From Psychrobacter sp. JCM 18900 (GTDB lineage Bacteria > Pseudomonadota > Gammaproteobacteria > Pseudomonadales > Moraxellaceae): a stretch of 64,000 bases of DNA. A program made the translations under genes and the position numbers. Below the pieces are notes generated by a model. It made no database searches. It saw only the letters and a program-made list of their open reading frames with translations, and had not been told where the DNA came from. Location: NCBI RefSeq assembly GCF_904846625.1, contig NZ_CAJHBL010000001.1, forward strand, positions 1 to 64,000, read 5' to 3'. The stretch's first letter is position 1. The number at the start of each line of letters is the position of its first letter. This document shows, one piece after another, positions 1-8,659 of the stretch.

Positions 1-23
1 CGGATTAAGTTAGGTAAATTATT

Positions 24-1724
24 ATGAACAAGAATATGTTCAATCGCAGGCGTTTCTTAACAGGATCTTCTACTTTGTTAGGGGCATCCATGCTATCTAC
101 GCTGCCGTCTATTGCCAATAGTGCGCTAGGAAAAGGCCAGCAGAATGTAGCCGTCAACAGTGATAAAGCCGACCATATCGTACCTATCTTAACTGGGAAT
201 GAGTTTGATTTGTATGTCAGCAAGAAGCCCGTCACTGTCAATGGCAAGTCGAGTATGGCAACACTGATTAATGACTCGCTACCAGCACCAACGCTAAAGA
301 TGCGTGAAGGCGATACCGTAACTATTCGTGTTCATAACCAGATGAATGAGTCAACCTCTATCCATTGGCATGGCTTGCTCGTACCTTTTGAGATGGATGG
401 CGTACCAGGTATCAGTTTTGATGGCATTCCCGCGAACAGCACCTTTACCTATAAATTCAAACTTAAACAATCAGGCACCTATTGGTATCACTCACACAGT
501 GGCTTTCAAGAGCAAACCGGTATGCTCGGTGCTATCGTTATTGAGCCAAAAGGCCGTGAGCGTCATCCAGTCGCAGAAGACCATGTAATCGTGCTCAGTG
601 ATTGGACACACCGCGATCCGCACAATCTCTTGAAGCTGCTCAAACAGCGCGCTGACTTTGATAATTATCATCTGCCAGACTTCAAAAAACTATTGTCTGA
701 TATCGCAGCAACAGATCTAGAAGCCGCTTATGACAAGCGCAAAATGTGGAATCAGATGCGCATGATGCCGACGGATTTTACTGATTTATCTGGCGAAAAG
801 ACCTTTACCTATTTAATGAACGGTAAAACCACAGCGGCTAATTGGACACAACTAGTAAAAGCAGGACAGCCCGTTAAATTACGCTTTATCAATGCTTCAG
901 CACAGACGATATTCGATGTGCGTATACTGGGTCTCAAAATGACTGTGGTAGCAACAGATGGTATTGATGTCGCACCCGTTGCGATTGATGATTTCCGCAT
1001 TGGCGTGGCTGAGACCTATGATGTCATCGTCACGCCTACTCAAGACGCACATACGATATTTGCCCAAAATATCGATCGTTCGGGCTATGTCGCGACCACA
1101 CTTGCAACTAAAAAAGGCGCACGAGCTGCCATACCTGCTATGGACAAGATCGAATGGCTAACCATGGCAGATATGATGGGTGCGATGGGTGATAAAGGCT
1201 ACAAAGCAAAACACGCTAAGACCGAATATGACTTTAAATCTGATATGCGTGTCGACAATCCACGTATGAACCTCGATGATCCTGGTATTAACCTGCGCAA
1301 TATTGATAGAAAGGTCTTGACTTATGACCAATTACGTTCCGTGGATGAGGCTATATTTGCAGAGCAGCGCAAGCCTACTAGAGAGATTGAAATACATCTG
1401 ACTGGTAACATGGAGCGCTATATTTGGGCCTTAGATGGTGTCATGTTTAAGGATGCAACGCCTGTCAATATCAAGCCAAACGAACGCGTACGTATTACCT
1501 TAGTCAATGACACTATGATGAATCATCCTATGCATCTGCATGGTATGTGGAGTGACTTGCGCACGCCATCTGGAGACTTTCAGGTACGTAAACACACGAT
1601 TGTGGTTCAGCCAGCGCAAAAGATTAGCTTCGATGTGACGGGAGAAGTTGGACGATGGGCATGGCACTGTCATCTGCTGTATCACATGGAAGCTGGCATG
1701 TTCCGAGAAGTTGCCGTCGTTTAA
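24..1724 (+). CDS. copA: Multicopper oxidase, copper-resistance protein CopA
   Basis: Periplasmic multicopper oxidase of the CopA/PcoA family (566 aa), thought to oxidise Cu(I) and sequester copper. A twin-arginine leader is visible (RRRFL at residues 8-12, then a hydrophobic stretch), so it should be exported folded by Tat. All four copper-ligand blocks are present: HWHG at 114-117, HSHSG at 156-160, HPMHLHG near residue 500, and HCHLLYH plus the axial Met (M559) at 548-559. The Met-rich insert common in CopA is short here (MADMMGAMGD). It is the first gene of a copAB-DUF305 operon; copB begins 25 bp downstream. Family assignment is secure. It should not be confused with the P-type ATPase, also called CopA, at 9781. 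Confidence 0.95.
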   Translation: MNKNMFNRRRFLTGSSTLLGASMLSTLPSIANSALGKGQQNVAVNSDKADHIVPILTGNEFDLYVSKKPVTVNGKSSMATLINDSLPAPTLKMREGDTVTIRVHNQMNESTSIHWHGLLVPFEMDGVPGISFDGIPANSTFTYKFKLKQSGTYWYHSHSGFQEQTGMLGAIVIEPKGRERHPVAEDHVIVLSDWTHRDPHNLLKLLKQRADFDNYHLPDFKKLLSDIAATDLEAAYDKRKMWNQMRMMPTDFTDLSGEKTFTYLMNGKTTAANWTQLVKAGQPVKLRFINASAQTIFDVRILGLKMTVVATDGIDVAPVAIDDFRIGVAETYDVIVTPTQDAHTIFAQNIDRSGYVATTLATKKGARAAIPAMDKIEWLTMADMMGAMGDKGYKAKHAKTEYDFKSDMRVDNPRMNLDDPGINLRNIDRKVLTYDQLRSVDEAIFAEQRKPTREIEIHLTGNMERYIWALDGVMFKDATPVNIKPNERVRITLVNDTMMNHPMHLHGMWSDLRTPSGDFQVRKHTIVVQPAQKISFDVTGEVGRWAWHCHLLYHMEAGMFREVAVV

Positions 1725-1749
1725 CAAACCTTCGAATATGAGGCTTATT

Positions 1750-2832
1750 ATGAAAATATCTAAGAAAAATCTGTCATTCATTGGTTTGTCATCGCTAGTC
1801 TTGCTCACATGCTCTTTTGCAACAGCTGCTGAGATGTCGAGTATGGATCATAGTGGCATGGATATGTCTGGTATGGATCACAGCGGCATGGATATGTCAG
1901 GCGATATGTCTGGTATGGATCACAGCGGCATGGACATGTCAGGCGATATGTCTGATATGGATCATAGTGGTATGGATATGTCGGGCGATATATCTGATAT
2001 GGATCACAGTGGCATGGATATGTCAGGCGATATGTCTGGTATGGATCACAGTGGCATGGATATGTCAGGCGATATGTCTGGTATGGATCACAGTGGCATG
2101 GATATGTCTGGTATGCAAGGTGGGCAGCCACCAGCCGATGCTCGCAGTCCAGACTATTCAAATGGGGTTCCCTACGGACAGTATGGTAAGCCAATGATGA
2201 TGGGCAGCATGCCATTATGGGGAGTGTCAGTAGACGACTTGGGCTATCAGTTTGATGAAGATCAAATCAACTTCGAGGCGACGGGTTGGTACGGTACTGA
2301 TAGCAATCGTATAAGACTACGCACGGAAGGTAGTGCTCAGACTAAAGATAATAAAGAAATCGATAGCTTAAGCTCCCTTGCTTATTGGAAACCACTGAGC
2401 ATTTTCTGGAATGGTGAAGCTGGTGTCGCTTACGATACTGAAAACGATAACGCTGCCCTTATGGCAGGCATTGTAGGCACCGCGCCGTATTTTATCGAAA
2501 CGGATGCGAGAGCCTACTTATATACCGATGGTCAACTTCGTCTTGATTTGGGCGCAGAGTACGAATGGCGTTTAGATCAGCATTGGGTTGTCATACCGGA
2601 GGTTGGATTGACTGCCTTTAGTAAAGATGACCATGATAATGGTATTACCAAGGGCTTTAATGAGATGGAAACTGAGGTCAGACTGACTTACGAGACGTTC
2701 AGTCGCCAGCTAGCTCCTTATGTGGGTGTTAGTTATGAGACAGCGCTTGGCAAAGCTCGTGGTCAACGACGTCAAGAAAATGAATCGGTTGATAGCAGTA
2801 GTTTGACTGCGGGGGTTAAATTCTGGTTTTAA
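1750..2832 (+). CDS. copB: Copper resistance protein CopB, Met-rich outer-membrane protein
   Basis: CopB/PcoB-family outer-membrane protein (360 aa). I place the start at 1750: from here a Sec signal peptide runs (KISKK, hydrophobic core, cleavage near ATAA-EM), preceded by a GAGG ribosome site. An in-frame ATG at 1648 would overlap copA heavily and spoil the signal peptide. Residues 32-121 contain seven copies of MDHSGMDMSG, a thioether/imidazole copper-binding region. From about residue 140 the usual CopB beta-barrel follows (PLWGVSVDDLGYQF, SLAYWKPLSIFWNGEAG) and ends in VKFWF with a terminal Phe, typical of outer-membrane barrels. It is co-transcribed with copA and the DUF305 gene. Confidence 0.93.
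   Translation: MKISKKNLSFIGLSSLVLLTCSFATAAEMSSMDHSGMDMSGMDHSGMDMSGDMSGMDHSGMDMSGDMSDMDHSGMDMSGDISDMDHSGMDMSGDMSGMDHSGMDMSGDMSGMDHSGMDMSGMQGGQPPADARSPDYSNGVPYGQYGKPMMMGSMPLWGVSVDDLGYQFDEDQINFEATGWYGTDSNRIRLRTEGSAQTKDNKEIDSLSSLAYWKPLSIFWNGEAGVAYDTENDNAALMAGIVGTAPYFIETDARAYLYTDGQLRLDLGAEYEWRLDQHWVVIPEVGLTAFSKDDHDNGITKGFNEMETEVRLTYETFSRQLAPYVGVSYETALGKARGQRRQENESVDSSSLTAGVKFWF
1843..2115 (+). repeat. In-frame tandem repeat, 42-bp units, in copB
   Basis: Seven copies of a 30-bp core coding MDHSGMDMSG, mostly spaced by a 12-bp DMSG/DMSD/DISD spacer to give 42-bp units. Copies differ only at a few synonymous or near-synonymous sites, so copy number could change by recombination or slippage. Confidence 0.9.
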
Positions 2833-2875
2833 CTGTCTACCCATTTTAATTTAACAAAACAATGGAGGTCATATC

Positions 2876-3343
2876 ATGGAAGCTGCTAAGCAAAAAAATA
2901 TGAACCCTTATGTAAAATTCACCTTAATGATTCTGACATCGACTGTCATCATGTATATCATGATGTACTTCAATACCTACCAATGGGATCACATTTACTT
3001 TAGTGAAACCCGAGCTTATATAGCACTCTACATGGGTGCCGGTATGGCAGTCGTCATGTTGGCATTTATGACCAATATGTATAAAAAGACCAAGGTCAAT
3101 TTAATGATCTATGGTCTAAGTGTATTGATGTTTGCAGTTGGTATCTGGGGCGTTAGATCTCAAGCAACTGTCGATCAAGTCGATTGGATGCAGGCGATGA
3201 TACCGCATCACTCGATTGCCATTCTCACCAGTAGTCGTGCTGATATTGAAGATCCGCGTGTGCAGCAGCTTGCTGATGATATTATAAAAGCCCAAAAGCG
3301 TGAAATTGATGAAATGAAGCAGTTGATTGATGAGCTTGAATAA
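2876..3343 (+). CDS. DUF305-family membrane protein of the copper operon
   Basis: A 155-aa protein with three predicted membrane segments (about 15-32, 47-69 and 76-92) followed by a DUF305-type helix region with the signature MIPHHSIAI (H111, H112) and a charged amphipathic C-terminus. DUF305 proteins often accompany copper or heavy-metal resistance genes, and the His/Met-rich motif suggests metal binding, though the role is not established. A strong GGAGG site lies 10 bp upstream of the ATG. It sits 43 bp after copB and probably belongs to the same transcript. Confidence 0.85.
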   Translation: MEAAKQKNMNPYVKFTLMILTSTVIMYIMMYFNTYQWDHIYFSETRAYIALYMGAGMAVVMLAFMTNMYKKTKVNLMIYGLSVLMFAVGIWGVRSQATVDQVDWMQAMIPHHSIAILTSSRADIEDPRVQQLADDIIKAQKREIDEMKQLIDELE

Positions 3344-3378
3344 GAGAATGGTGTACCAGTGAACGCTGCGAAAAGTGA

Positions 3379-3600
3379 TCACTCTTTTCTGCTCAGACGC
3401 TCAATGACCCAGCCTGCTAGTGGGAAAGACACCAACTGTGTCAGTGGAACAAGTATTATCGTTTCAATTAATACCACCACTGGCAGGCTTAATCCTTGGG
3501 TCACAGGCTTCAATAACGTCAATACAATTAGGAGCGTTGGATAAAGTCCGACATATCCTATCAATATGCGTATAAGTCTGTCTTTGGAATTTTTATTCAT
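3379..3600 (-). CDS. Small two-helix membrane protein, hypothetical
   Basis: A 73-aa protein with a basic N-terminus (NKNSKDRLIR), two hydrophobic segments (about 12-31 and 38-63) and a basic tail (ERLSRKE), as expected of a real small inner-membrane protein. The ATG at 3600 has only a weak ribosome site. The PLTQLVSFPLAGWVIERL pattern is loosely like the DUF2798 family, but I cannot confirm this. It ends 36 bp past the DUF305 gene on the opposite strand. Confidence 0.55.
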   Translation of the reverse strand: MNKNSKDRLIRILIGYVGLYPTLLIVLTLLKPVTQGLSLPVVVLIETIILVPLTQLVSFPLAGWVIERLSRKE

Positions 3601-3663
3601 TGTATGATACCGACTGATAATTAAGCCTCTGCTTATATAAAAGCGTTAAATTTATAAATAGAA

Positions 3664-3685
3664 ATAAGGCCATTAATGGCCTTAT
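3664..3685 (-). terminator. Perfect 22-bp palindrome after nemA
   Basis: ATAAGGCC-ATTAAT-GGCCTTAT is an exact palindrome. On the minus strand it lies 25 bp past the stop of the reductase gene and is followed by TTTCTATTT, so it probably terminates that gene. Confidence 0.6.
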
Positions 3686-3709
3686 CTTATTCATTGTTTA
3701 AGTGCTTCG

Positions 3710-4849
3710 CTATTCTTGATAGCGAGGATAATCACTATAGCCAACATCGGTACCACCATACATCGTGGTAGGATCTACTTCATTCAATGGCCAGGTATTG
3801 GCGATACGCTCAGGTAGATCTGGATTAGCGATAAAAGGACGACCAAACGCGAATAAATCACCGTAGCCTTTTTCTAAAATGTTCACAGCTTTTTGTACCG
3901 TGTACTTGCCAGCATAAATAATACGGCCTGAAAATTCTTCTCTGACTGCTTGATAGAAAGTGTCTGGTAAATCAGGCGCATTGTCCCAATCAGCTTCTGC
4001 AATGGACAAATAAGCAATGCCTGCTTGCTCAAGGACTTTAATCGCTTCAATATACGTATGATGAGGATCTGACTCTACCAATCCTAAATACACGCGTGTC
4101 TCATCCGTACTCGCAAACAAAGGCGCAAAACGCACGCCTAAACGATCAGCACCGACCACATCACTGACAGCGGCTATTATCTCTTTTAAGAAGCGCAAAC
4201 GATTGGTCAACGACCCACCATATTGATCATTACGGGTGTTGCTATGCTCAGAGATAAACTGATTGACCAAATAACCATTGGCACAATGCAGCTCTACCCC
4301 ATCAAAACCTGCCTCCAATGCATTGCGCGCAGCTGTCGCATACATCGTTACCAGCTCACCAACTTCATCGGTACTGAGGGCGCGTGGCTCACTTGGATCA
4401 GCCAATGCACCTGCACCTGGACCTGTTTCAATAAAGACTTTTACATTGTCAGCAGCGATCGCTGATGGGCCTACAGGCTGAGCACCTTGCGGCTGCAAAC
4501 TAGTATGAGACACACGCCCAACATGCCAAAGCTGAGCAAAAATAATACCGCCTTTGTCATGTACTGCTTGCGTGACTTTTTTCCAGCCTTCCACTTGGTC
4601 TGGTGAATGAATACCTGGCGTCCAAGCATAACCTTGACCTCTTGGCTCAATCTGCGTACCTTCCGTCACCATAAAGCCTGCTGACGCACGCTGTGCATAA
4701 TAGCTGGCCATTAAGTCATTAGGGATATTGTCAGGTTGCGTACTACGAGAGCGTGTCAACGGCGGCATTACGATGCGGTTTTTTAGCGTATAAGGCCCAA
4801 GTTCTACAGAGGAAAATAATGTATTTGTATTTAGAATGGCTTGTGTCAT
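3710..4849 (-). CDS. nemA: Alkene reductase, old yellow enzyme family (NemA-like)
   Basis: FMN-dependent ene-reductase of the old yellow enzyme family (379 aa, normal length), reducing activated C=C bonds such as N-ethylmaleimide and other electrophiles with NAD(P)H. Seen in sequence: the N-terminal LKNRIVMPPLTRSR flavin-binding block, QLWHVGRVSH, the active-site HCAN pair (His/Asn contacting the substrate) in ELHCANGYLVNQFI, and the RNDQYGGS block. It is divergent from the LysR gene at 5024, with about 175 bp between them, the usual layout for a regulator controlling its neighbour. The symbol is by family likeness; the physiological substrate is unknown. Confidence 0.88.
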   Translation of the reverse strand: MTQAILNTNTLFSSVELGPYTLKNRIVMPPLTRSRSTQPDNIPNDLMASYYAQRASAGFMVTEGTQIEPRGQGYAWTPGIHSPDQVEGWKKVTQAVHDKGGIIFAQLWHVGRVSHTSLQPQGAQPVGPSAIAADNVKVFIETGPGAGALADPSEPRALSTDEVGELVTMYATAARNALEAGFDGVELHCANGYLVNQFISEHSNTRNDQYGGSLTNRLRFLKEIIAAVSDVVGADRLGVRFAPLFASTDETRVYLGLVESDPHHTYIEAIKVLEQAGIAYLSIAEADWDNAPDLPDTFYQAVREEFSGRIIYAGKYTVQKAVNILEKGYGDLFAFGRPFIANPDLPERIANTWPLNEVDPTTMYGGTDVGYSDYPRYQE

Positions 4850-5023
4850 AGATGTCTCTTTTAAAGCAGCTGACGGCTTATTATTGAATGTATTGAGCCT
4901 GTTTTAATGCTTAATAGCTCATTTAGTGGCTACTTAAGCAATGTTGGTCAGCATAGCGTTTTGCAGGTACAATTAGAAACAACCGTTTCTTGTTTAAGAT
5001 ACAATTATTAATGGTATGAAATT

Positions 5024-5908
5024 ATGAATGGTATGAATCGGCTCGATATCAAGCAACTTAGAGTATTGCAGGCGCTGCTTGATCTAAAAAACTTGTCGCA
5101 AGTCGCACGCAAAATGGGGCTGACCCAACAAGCCATTAGTGAGCAGTTGCGTAAGTTACGTGAGGTGTTTGATGATCGTTTGTTTATTCGTCAAGGCAAT
5201 AGCATGGTGGCAACACCAAAAGCGCTATCGATGCAGCAACCTATTGACCATATATTAAAGCAGTTGGAAGATTTGTTAGAGCCAGAGATTTTTATGCCGC
5301 ACACATACAAAGGCATATTTACGATTAGTGCGACTGACTATGCGACGCAGGCATTATTACCGCAATTGTTTAATATTACGCGACGCGACGCACCAGATTT
5401 GAAGTTAATCGTACGTGATTTTGCCTCAGACAATATCAATCAGCTGATTGCAGCAGGCGAGCTTGATTTGTTGATTACCTTCCCTGAATTTATCCCCGAT
5501 AACTTATCGTATGTGACTTTATTTGAAGAGCAACATTTATGCGTGACGGGTTGTGAAAACACCTTTGCCACAGAGGTATTTACACTGGCACAAATTGCCG
5601 CACACCCGCAGCTAGTAGTGTCACCCTCGCGGGCTAATTTACGAGGCTCTCATGATCAATGGTTTTCAGAAAGAGGTCTAAAACGAAATATTGTGATGTC
5701 AGTTCCGAGCTTTTCGGCCGTACCAGATATTTTGCACACGACCGATATGATTGCGTTTTATCCTTCGCGGTTACTGCCGAGCAGTAAGGTCAAAGAACTT
5801 AAGGTGGAAGCATTGCCGCCTACTTTTAAGGTCATCGCAGCATGGCATCCACGTACTGCTGACAGTGGCATACATCGTTGGTTAATCGAGCAATTACGAA
5901 ATCTATAA
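5024..5908 (+). CDS. LysR-family transcriptional regulator
   Basis: A 294-aa LysR-type regulator: N-terminal winged HTH (LDIKQLRVLQALLDLKNLSQVARKMGLTQQAISEQLRKLR) and a periplasmic-binding-like effector domain from about residue 95. It is divergent from the nemA-like reductase and the likely regulator of it. The effector is unknown; regulators beside old-yellow-enzyme genes often answer electrophiles. A start at the second Met (5033) is also possible. Confidence 0.85.
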   Translation: MNGMNRLDIKQLRVLQALLDLKNLSQVARKMGLTQQAISEQLRKLREVFDDRLFIRQGNSMVATPKALSMQQPIDHILKQLEDLLEPEIFMPHTYKGIFTISATDYATQALLPQLFNITRRDAPDLKLIVRDFASDNINQLIAAGELDLLITFPEFIPDNLSYVTLFEEQHLCVTGCENTFATEVFTLAQIAAHPQLVVSPSRANLRGSHDQWFSERGLKRNIVMSVPSFSAVPDILHTTDMIAFYPSRLLPSSKVKELKVEALPPTFKVIAAWHPRTADSGIHRWLIEQLRNL

Positions 5909-5991
5909 TAATTAACTTAGCTATAGCCAACTTTGAAACGACATCGAACATTTTTAAACTTGAGCTTGACGGAAATAATGTAGTGGCAAAA

Positions 5992-6028
5992 TATATCAAA
6001 TAAGAGATAACATCTCTTATTTGATATA
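5992..6028. other. 17-bp-stem hairpin without T-tract
   Basis: An inverted repeat with 17-bp arms around an AAC loop (ATATCAAATAAGAGAT and its complement). It lies 84 bp after the LysR stop and just before a second, terminator-like hairpin. No U-run follows, so its role is unclear; it may protect the mRNA 3' end. Confidence 0.6.
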
Positions 6029-6053
6029 CTGTTAATAACTGCTCTATTAACAT

Positions 6054-6090
6054 AAAACAACCTTTGATTCTGAGATTCAAAGGTTGTTTT
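6054..6090. terminator. Bidirectional terminator between LysR and dioxygenase genes
   Basis: Stem of 14 bp (AAAACAACCTTTGA paired with TCAAAGGTTGTTTT) around a 9-nt loop, followed on the plus strand by TTTTATTTTT. It separates two convergent genes. Confidence 0.8.
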
Positions 6091-6139
6091 ATTTTTGACA
6101 ATTACGCTGAAACACTGTGATCTATGCTTTTTAGAATAC

Positions 6140-6967
6140 TTACCCAAACTGAAAGGCAGACAATTGCGTTTTTAGCACTTGCTGGGAGTAAATCTTTTGC
6201 CCTTTGTCACGTCCTGCTGCACCCACCGCTATCATAAGCGGTAACAAATGCTCCTCTGCCTCTAACGGATGTGAGTCAAGCGCGTGAGGAGCATTTTTCC
6301 AATTGGCCAAGGCCGTGAGTCGTTTATCCGAATCTGCTGATTCTACAGTATTCGTTAGCCATTCATCAAAATGCTCTGATGGTTCAGTAAAACTGGTATC
6401 GCCATAACCGCGCATATTATGAAAGCTCATGCCGCTACCGACGATTAGTACACCCTCTGTACGCAGTAATGCCAACGCTTGACCAGCAGCCAAATGCGCT
6501 TGTGGGTCTAAATCATGACGCAAGGATAGTTGGACCACTGGAATATCCGCCTCAGGGAACATTAGCTTAAGCGGTATAAATACCCCATGATCAAAACCGC
6601 GCTCCGCATCTTGTTGATTACCTACCCCTGCCTCTGTCAATAGACTACTGACTTGCTCCGCAAATGCTGGCGCGCCTGAGGCTGGATAACTCAAACTATA
6701 AGTATGCTCAGGAAAGCCATAATAATCATAAATGAGATTAGGTTGTTTACTAGAAGTAATACTAAATTCAGCCGTCTGCCAATGCGCACTAATGATTAAG
6801 ATAGCCTTTGGTCGCTCAGGCAAATGAGCAGAAATGCTCTTTAAAAACGTTGCCATCTCATACCATGTATCTGCTGGTTGCCAATCCATAAAAAAACAAG
6901 GCCCTGCACCATGCGGTATAAACAGTACAGGCTGGCTGACTGGCTCATTAGATAAAAGTGTTGTCAT
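6140..6967 (-). CDS. DODA-type extradiol aromatic ring-opening dioxygenase
   Basis: A 275-aa member of the class III extradiol dioxygenase superfamily, 4,5-DOPA dioxygenase/YgiD group. Seen: VLFIPHGAGPCFFM at the N-terminus (first metal-ligand His), AILIISAHWQT (second His), the FPEHTYSLSYPASGAP block, HGVFIPLKLMFPEADIPVVQLSL in the centre and a GSGMSFHNM block. These proteins bind Zn or Fe and cleave catechol-type rings, but the natural substrate is usually unknown. It starts about 540 bp from the DoxX gene on the same strand; a LysR gene lies just beyond DoxX. Confidence 0.87.
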   Translation of the reverse strand: MTTLLSNEPVSQPVLFIPHGAGPCFFMDWQPADTWYEMATFLKSISAHLPERPKAILIISAHWQTAEFSITSSKQPNLIYDYYGFPEHTYSLSYPASGAPAFAEQVSSLLTEAGVGNQQDAERGFDHGVFIPLKLMFPEADIPVVQLSLRHDLDPQAHLAAGQALALLRTEGVLIVGSGMSFHNMRGYGDTSFTEPSEHFDEWLTNTVESADSDKRLTALANWKNAPHALDSHPLEAEEHLLPLMIAVGAAGRDKGQKIYSQQVLKTQLSAFQFG

Positions 6968-7055
6968 GGCTTTCCCCTTGTTGCTTGTCTTAAATGGCTA
7001 TTTTCAAGTGGCTTTATTCACTAAAATTGAATGACCCCATTTACAACTATAAAAC

Positions 7056-7502
7056 CTAGCCTAATTTTTCTGATAATACTTTATCCATACTGAGGGAGCC
7101 GCCACCTTGAATAGCTAGGGCAAGCGTAGCTACCATCAATGTTAATGCATATTCATAACCACCATTATCAGCGAACAGCCCATTACTGATATGGACAGAA
7201 AAAATAGCCACCAACATGGTAAAAGCTGCGGCTAAAGCAGCTGGTCTGGTTAGCAAACCTAACACTAGAGCCAGACCACCGAAGAACTCAGCACCGCCTG
7301 CTAGTATCGCCATCAAATAACCCGGCTCCATACCCATACTGCTTAACCACTGGGCAGTGCCTGCCAATCCATTGCCACCAAACCAACCAAACAACTTTTG
7401 GGCGCCATGGGCTGCTAAAATCAGGCCAACGGGTACCCGAAGCACTAAGGCCGCTGCTCCAGCTTTTGATGTCAAAATAGTATCTAATAGTGATGATTTC
7501 AT
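7056..7502 (-). CDS. DoxX-family membrane protein
   Basis: A 148-aa, four-helix DoxX-family protein: basic/hydrophobic N-terminus, ALVLRVPVGLILAAHGAQKLFGWFGG (the family hallmark), then GGAEFFGGLALVLGLLTRPAALAAAFTM. DoxX-like proteins are inner-membrane proteins tied to quinone or thiol redox processes; the exact role is not settled. It is divergent from the LysR gene starting at 7664, which probably controls it and perhaps the downstream dioxygenase gene. Confidence 0.88.
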   Translation of the reverse strand: MKSSLLDTILTSKAGAAALVLRVPVGLILAAHGAQKLFGWFGGNGLAGTAQWLSSMGMEPGYLMAILAGGAEFFGGLALVLGLLTRPAALAAAFTMLVAIFSVHISNGLFADNGGYEYALTLMVATLALAIQGGGSLSMDKVLSEKLG

Positions 7503-7663
7503 TGATGCTTACTCCATAACGTATGATTAGAATAAATAGTGTCGAAAATGATATAGGCACACTTTACTATCAACGCTATAAAAGAGTAAGCTCAGTTATA
7601 TTGAATAATTATCAACATAATGTTTATAATGAATTTGATATCGAGAGAATTATAGGGACAGAT

Positions 7664-8572
7664 ATGGATAGAATCGATGCCATGCGTGCTTTTGTCGCGG
7701 TAGTGACAGAAGGCAGCTTTAGTAAAGCGGCTATTACGATGCAGCTCTCGCCGCAGCTAGTAAGCAAGTATGTAGCAAAGCTAGAGGAGGAACTACATAC
7801 TCGCCTGCTCAACCGCACTACACGCAAAGTCAGCCTGACAGAAGCTGGCAGTCAATACTTTACGCACGCGCAGCAGATTTTATTGAGTATTGATGAGATG
7901 GCATCGCAGTTAGGCGGCTTACAGCAGCATCCTAAAGGCGTCTTGCGAATCAGTGCGCCCGTGTCCTTTGCCTTAAAGCATATGGCAAAACTCATCACTG
8001 ATTTTCAGGCGCGCTACCCCTCAGTTACCGTTGATCTGCAGTTGAGTGATCGAAAAGTAGATATCGTTGAAGAAGGGTTTGATATTGCCCTGCGTATCGG
8101 ACAGCTCCAAAGCTCGTCGCTTATCGCCAAGCAGATTGCTCCGATTCGCGTGGTGTTATGCGCCTCGCCCGAGTACCTCAAAGCTCATGGTACACCTAAG
8201 CAACTTGAGGATTTAGAGTCGCATCGCTATTTGCATTATAGCTATATGAATGTCGAAACTAAGGGTCAAATCTACAAATATCTAAAGACCAAACAATTCA
8301 AAGAACGTAGCGTTTTTCATAGTAATAATGGCGACGTACTCGTTGAAGCAGCTATTGCAGGCGGAGGATTGATATTACAACCGACTTTTATTGCTAGCGA
8401 AGCGTTGAGTACGGGCAAGTTGGTCGTAGTATTGCCAGAATATGAACCTAGCCCTTTAGGCTTGTATGCCGTCTACGCCCATAGAAAACTACTACCTCAC
8501 AAAGTCAGATGCTTTATCGACTTTATGACCAACTACTATGGTACGCCGCCGTACTGGGATGAGAATATATAG
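7664..8572 (+). CDS. LysR-family transcriptional regulator
   Basis: A 302-aa LysR regulator. I start it at 7664 (MDRIDAMRAFVAVV), the typical beginning of this subgroup, with AGGGACAG upstream; an in-frame ATG at 7523 would add 47 residues without LysR similarity and run through the divergent promoter. The HTH (FSKAAITMQLSPQLVSKYVAKLE) and the CrgA/DsdC-like effector domain (LRISAPVSFALKHM, FDIALRIGQL) are clear. It is divergent from the DoxX gene and likely regulates it. Confidence 0.87.
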   Translation: MDRIDAMRAFVAVVTEGSFSKAAITMQLSPQLVSKYVAKLEEELHTRLLNRTTRKVSLTEAGSQYFTHAQQILLSIDEMASQLGGLQQHPKGVLRISAPVSFALKHMAKLITDFQARYPSVTVDLQLSDRKVDIVEEGFDIALRIGQLQSSSLIAKQIAPIRVVLCASPEYLKAHGTPKQLEDLESHRYLHYSYMNVETKGQIYKYLKTKQFKERSVFHSNNGDVLVEAAIAGGGLILQPTFIASEALSTGKLVVVLPEYEPSPLGLYAVYAHRKLLPHKVRCFIDFMTNYYGTPPYWDENI

Positions 8573-8592
8573 CTCTAAACATAGAGACATAA

Positions 8593-8625
8593 AAAAGCCA
8601 CGATACATCATGTATCGTGGCTTTT
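8593..8625. terminator. Bidirectional terminator, 16-bp stem
   Basis: AAAAGCCACGATACAT and its exact complement around one base, flanked by A-run and T-run, between the convergent LysR gene and the NADAR-like gene. Confidence 0.85.
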
Positions 8626-8659
8626 GGTTCAAGCAAACTTAAGCGGTCTGATTTGACGA

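Noticed and set aside
1648..1749. Upstream start for CopB adding 34 residues
   Set aside because: It overlaps copA and removes the signal peptide from the N-terminus; the ATG at 1750 has a ribosome site.
1843..2115. CRISPR-like repeat array
   Set aside because: Units are in frame with copB and code a Met/His repeat; no unique spacers of equal length.
1805..2215. Open frames on both strands across the copB repeat region (136 aa antisense and 126 aa in another sense frame)
   Set aside because: They are by-products of the 42-bp repeat, whose length is a multiple of three, so all frames stay open. No ribosome site or sensible product.
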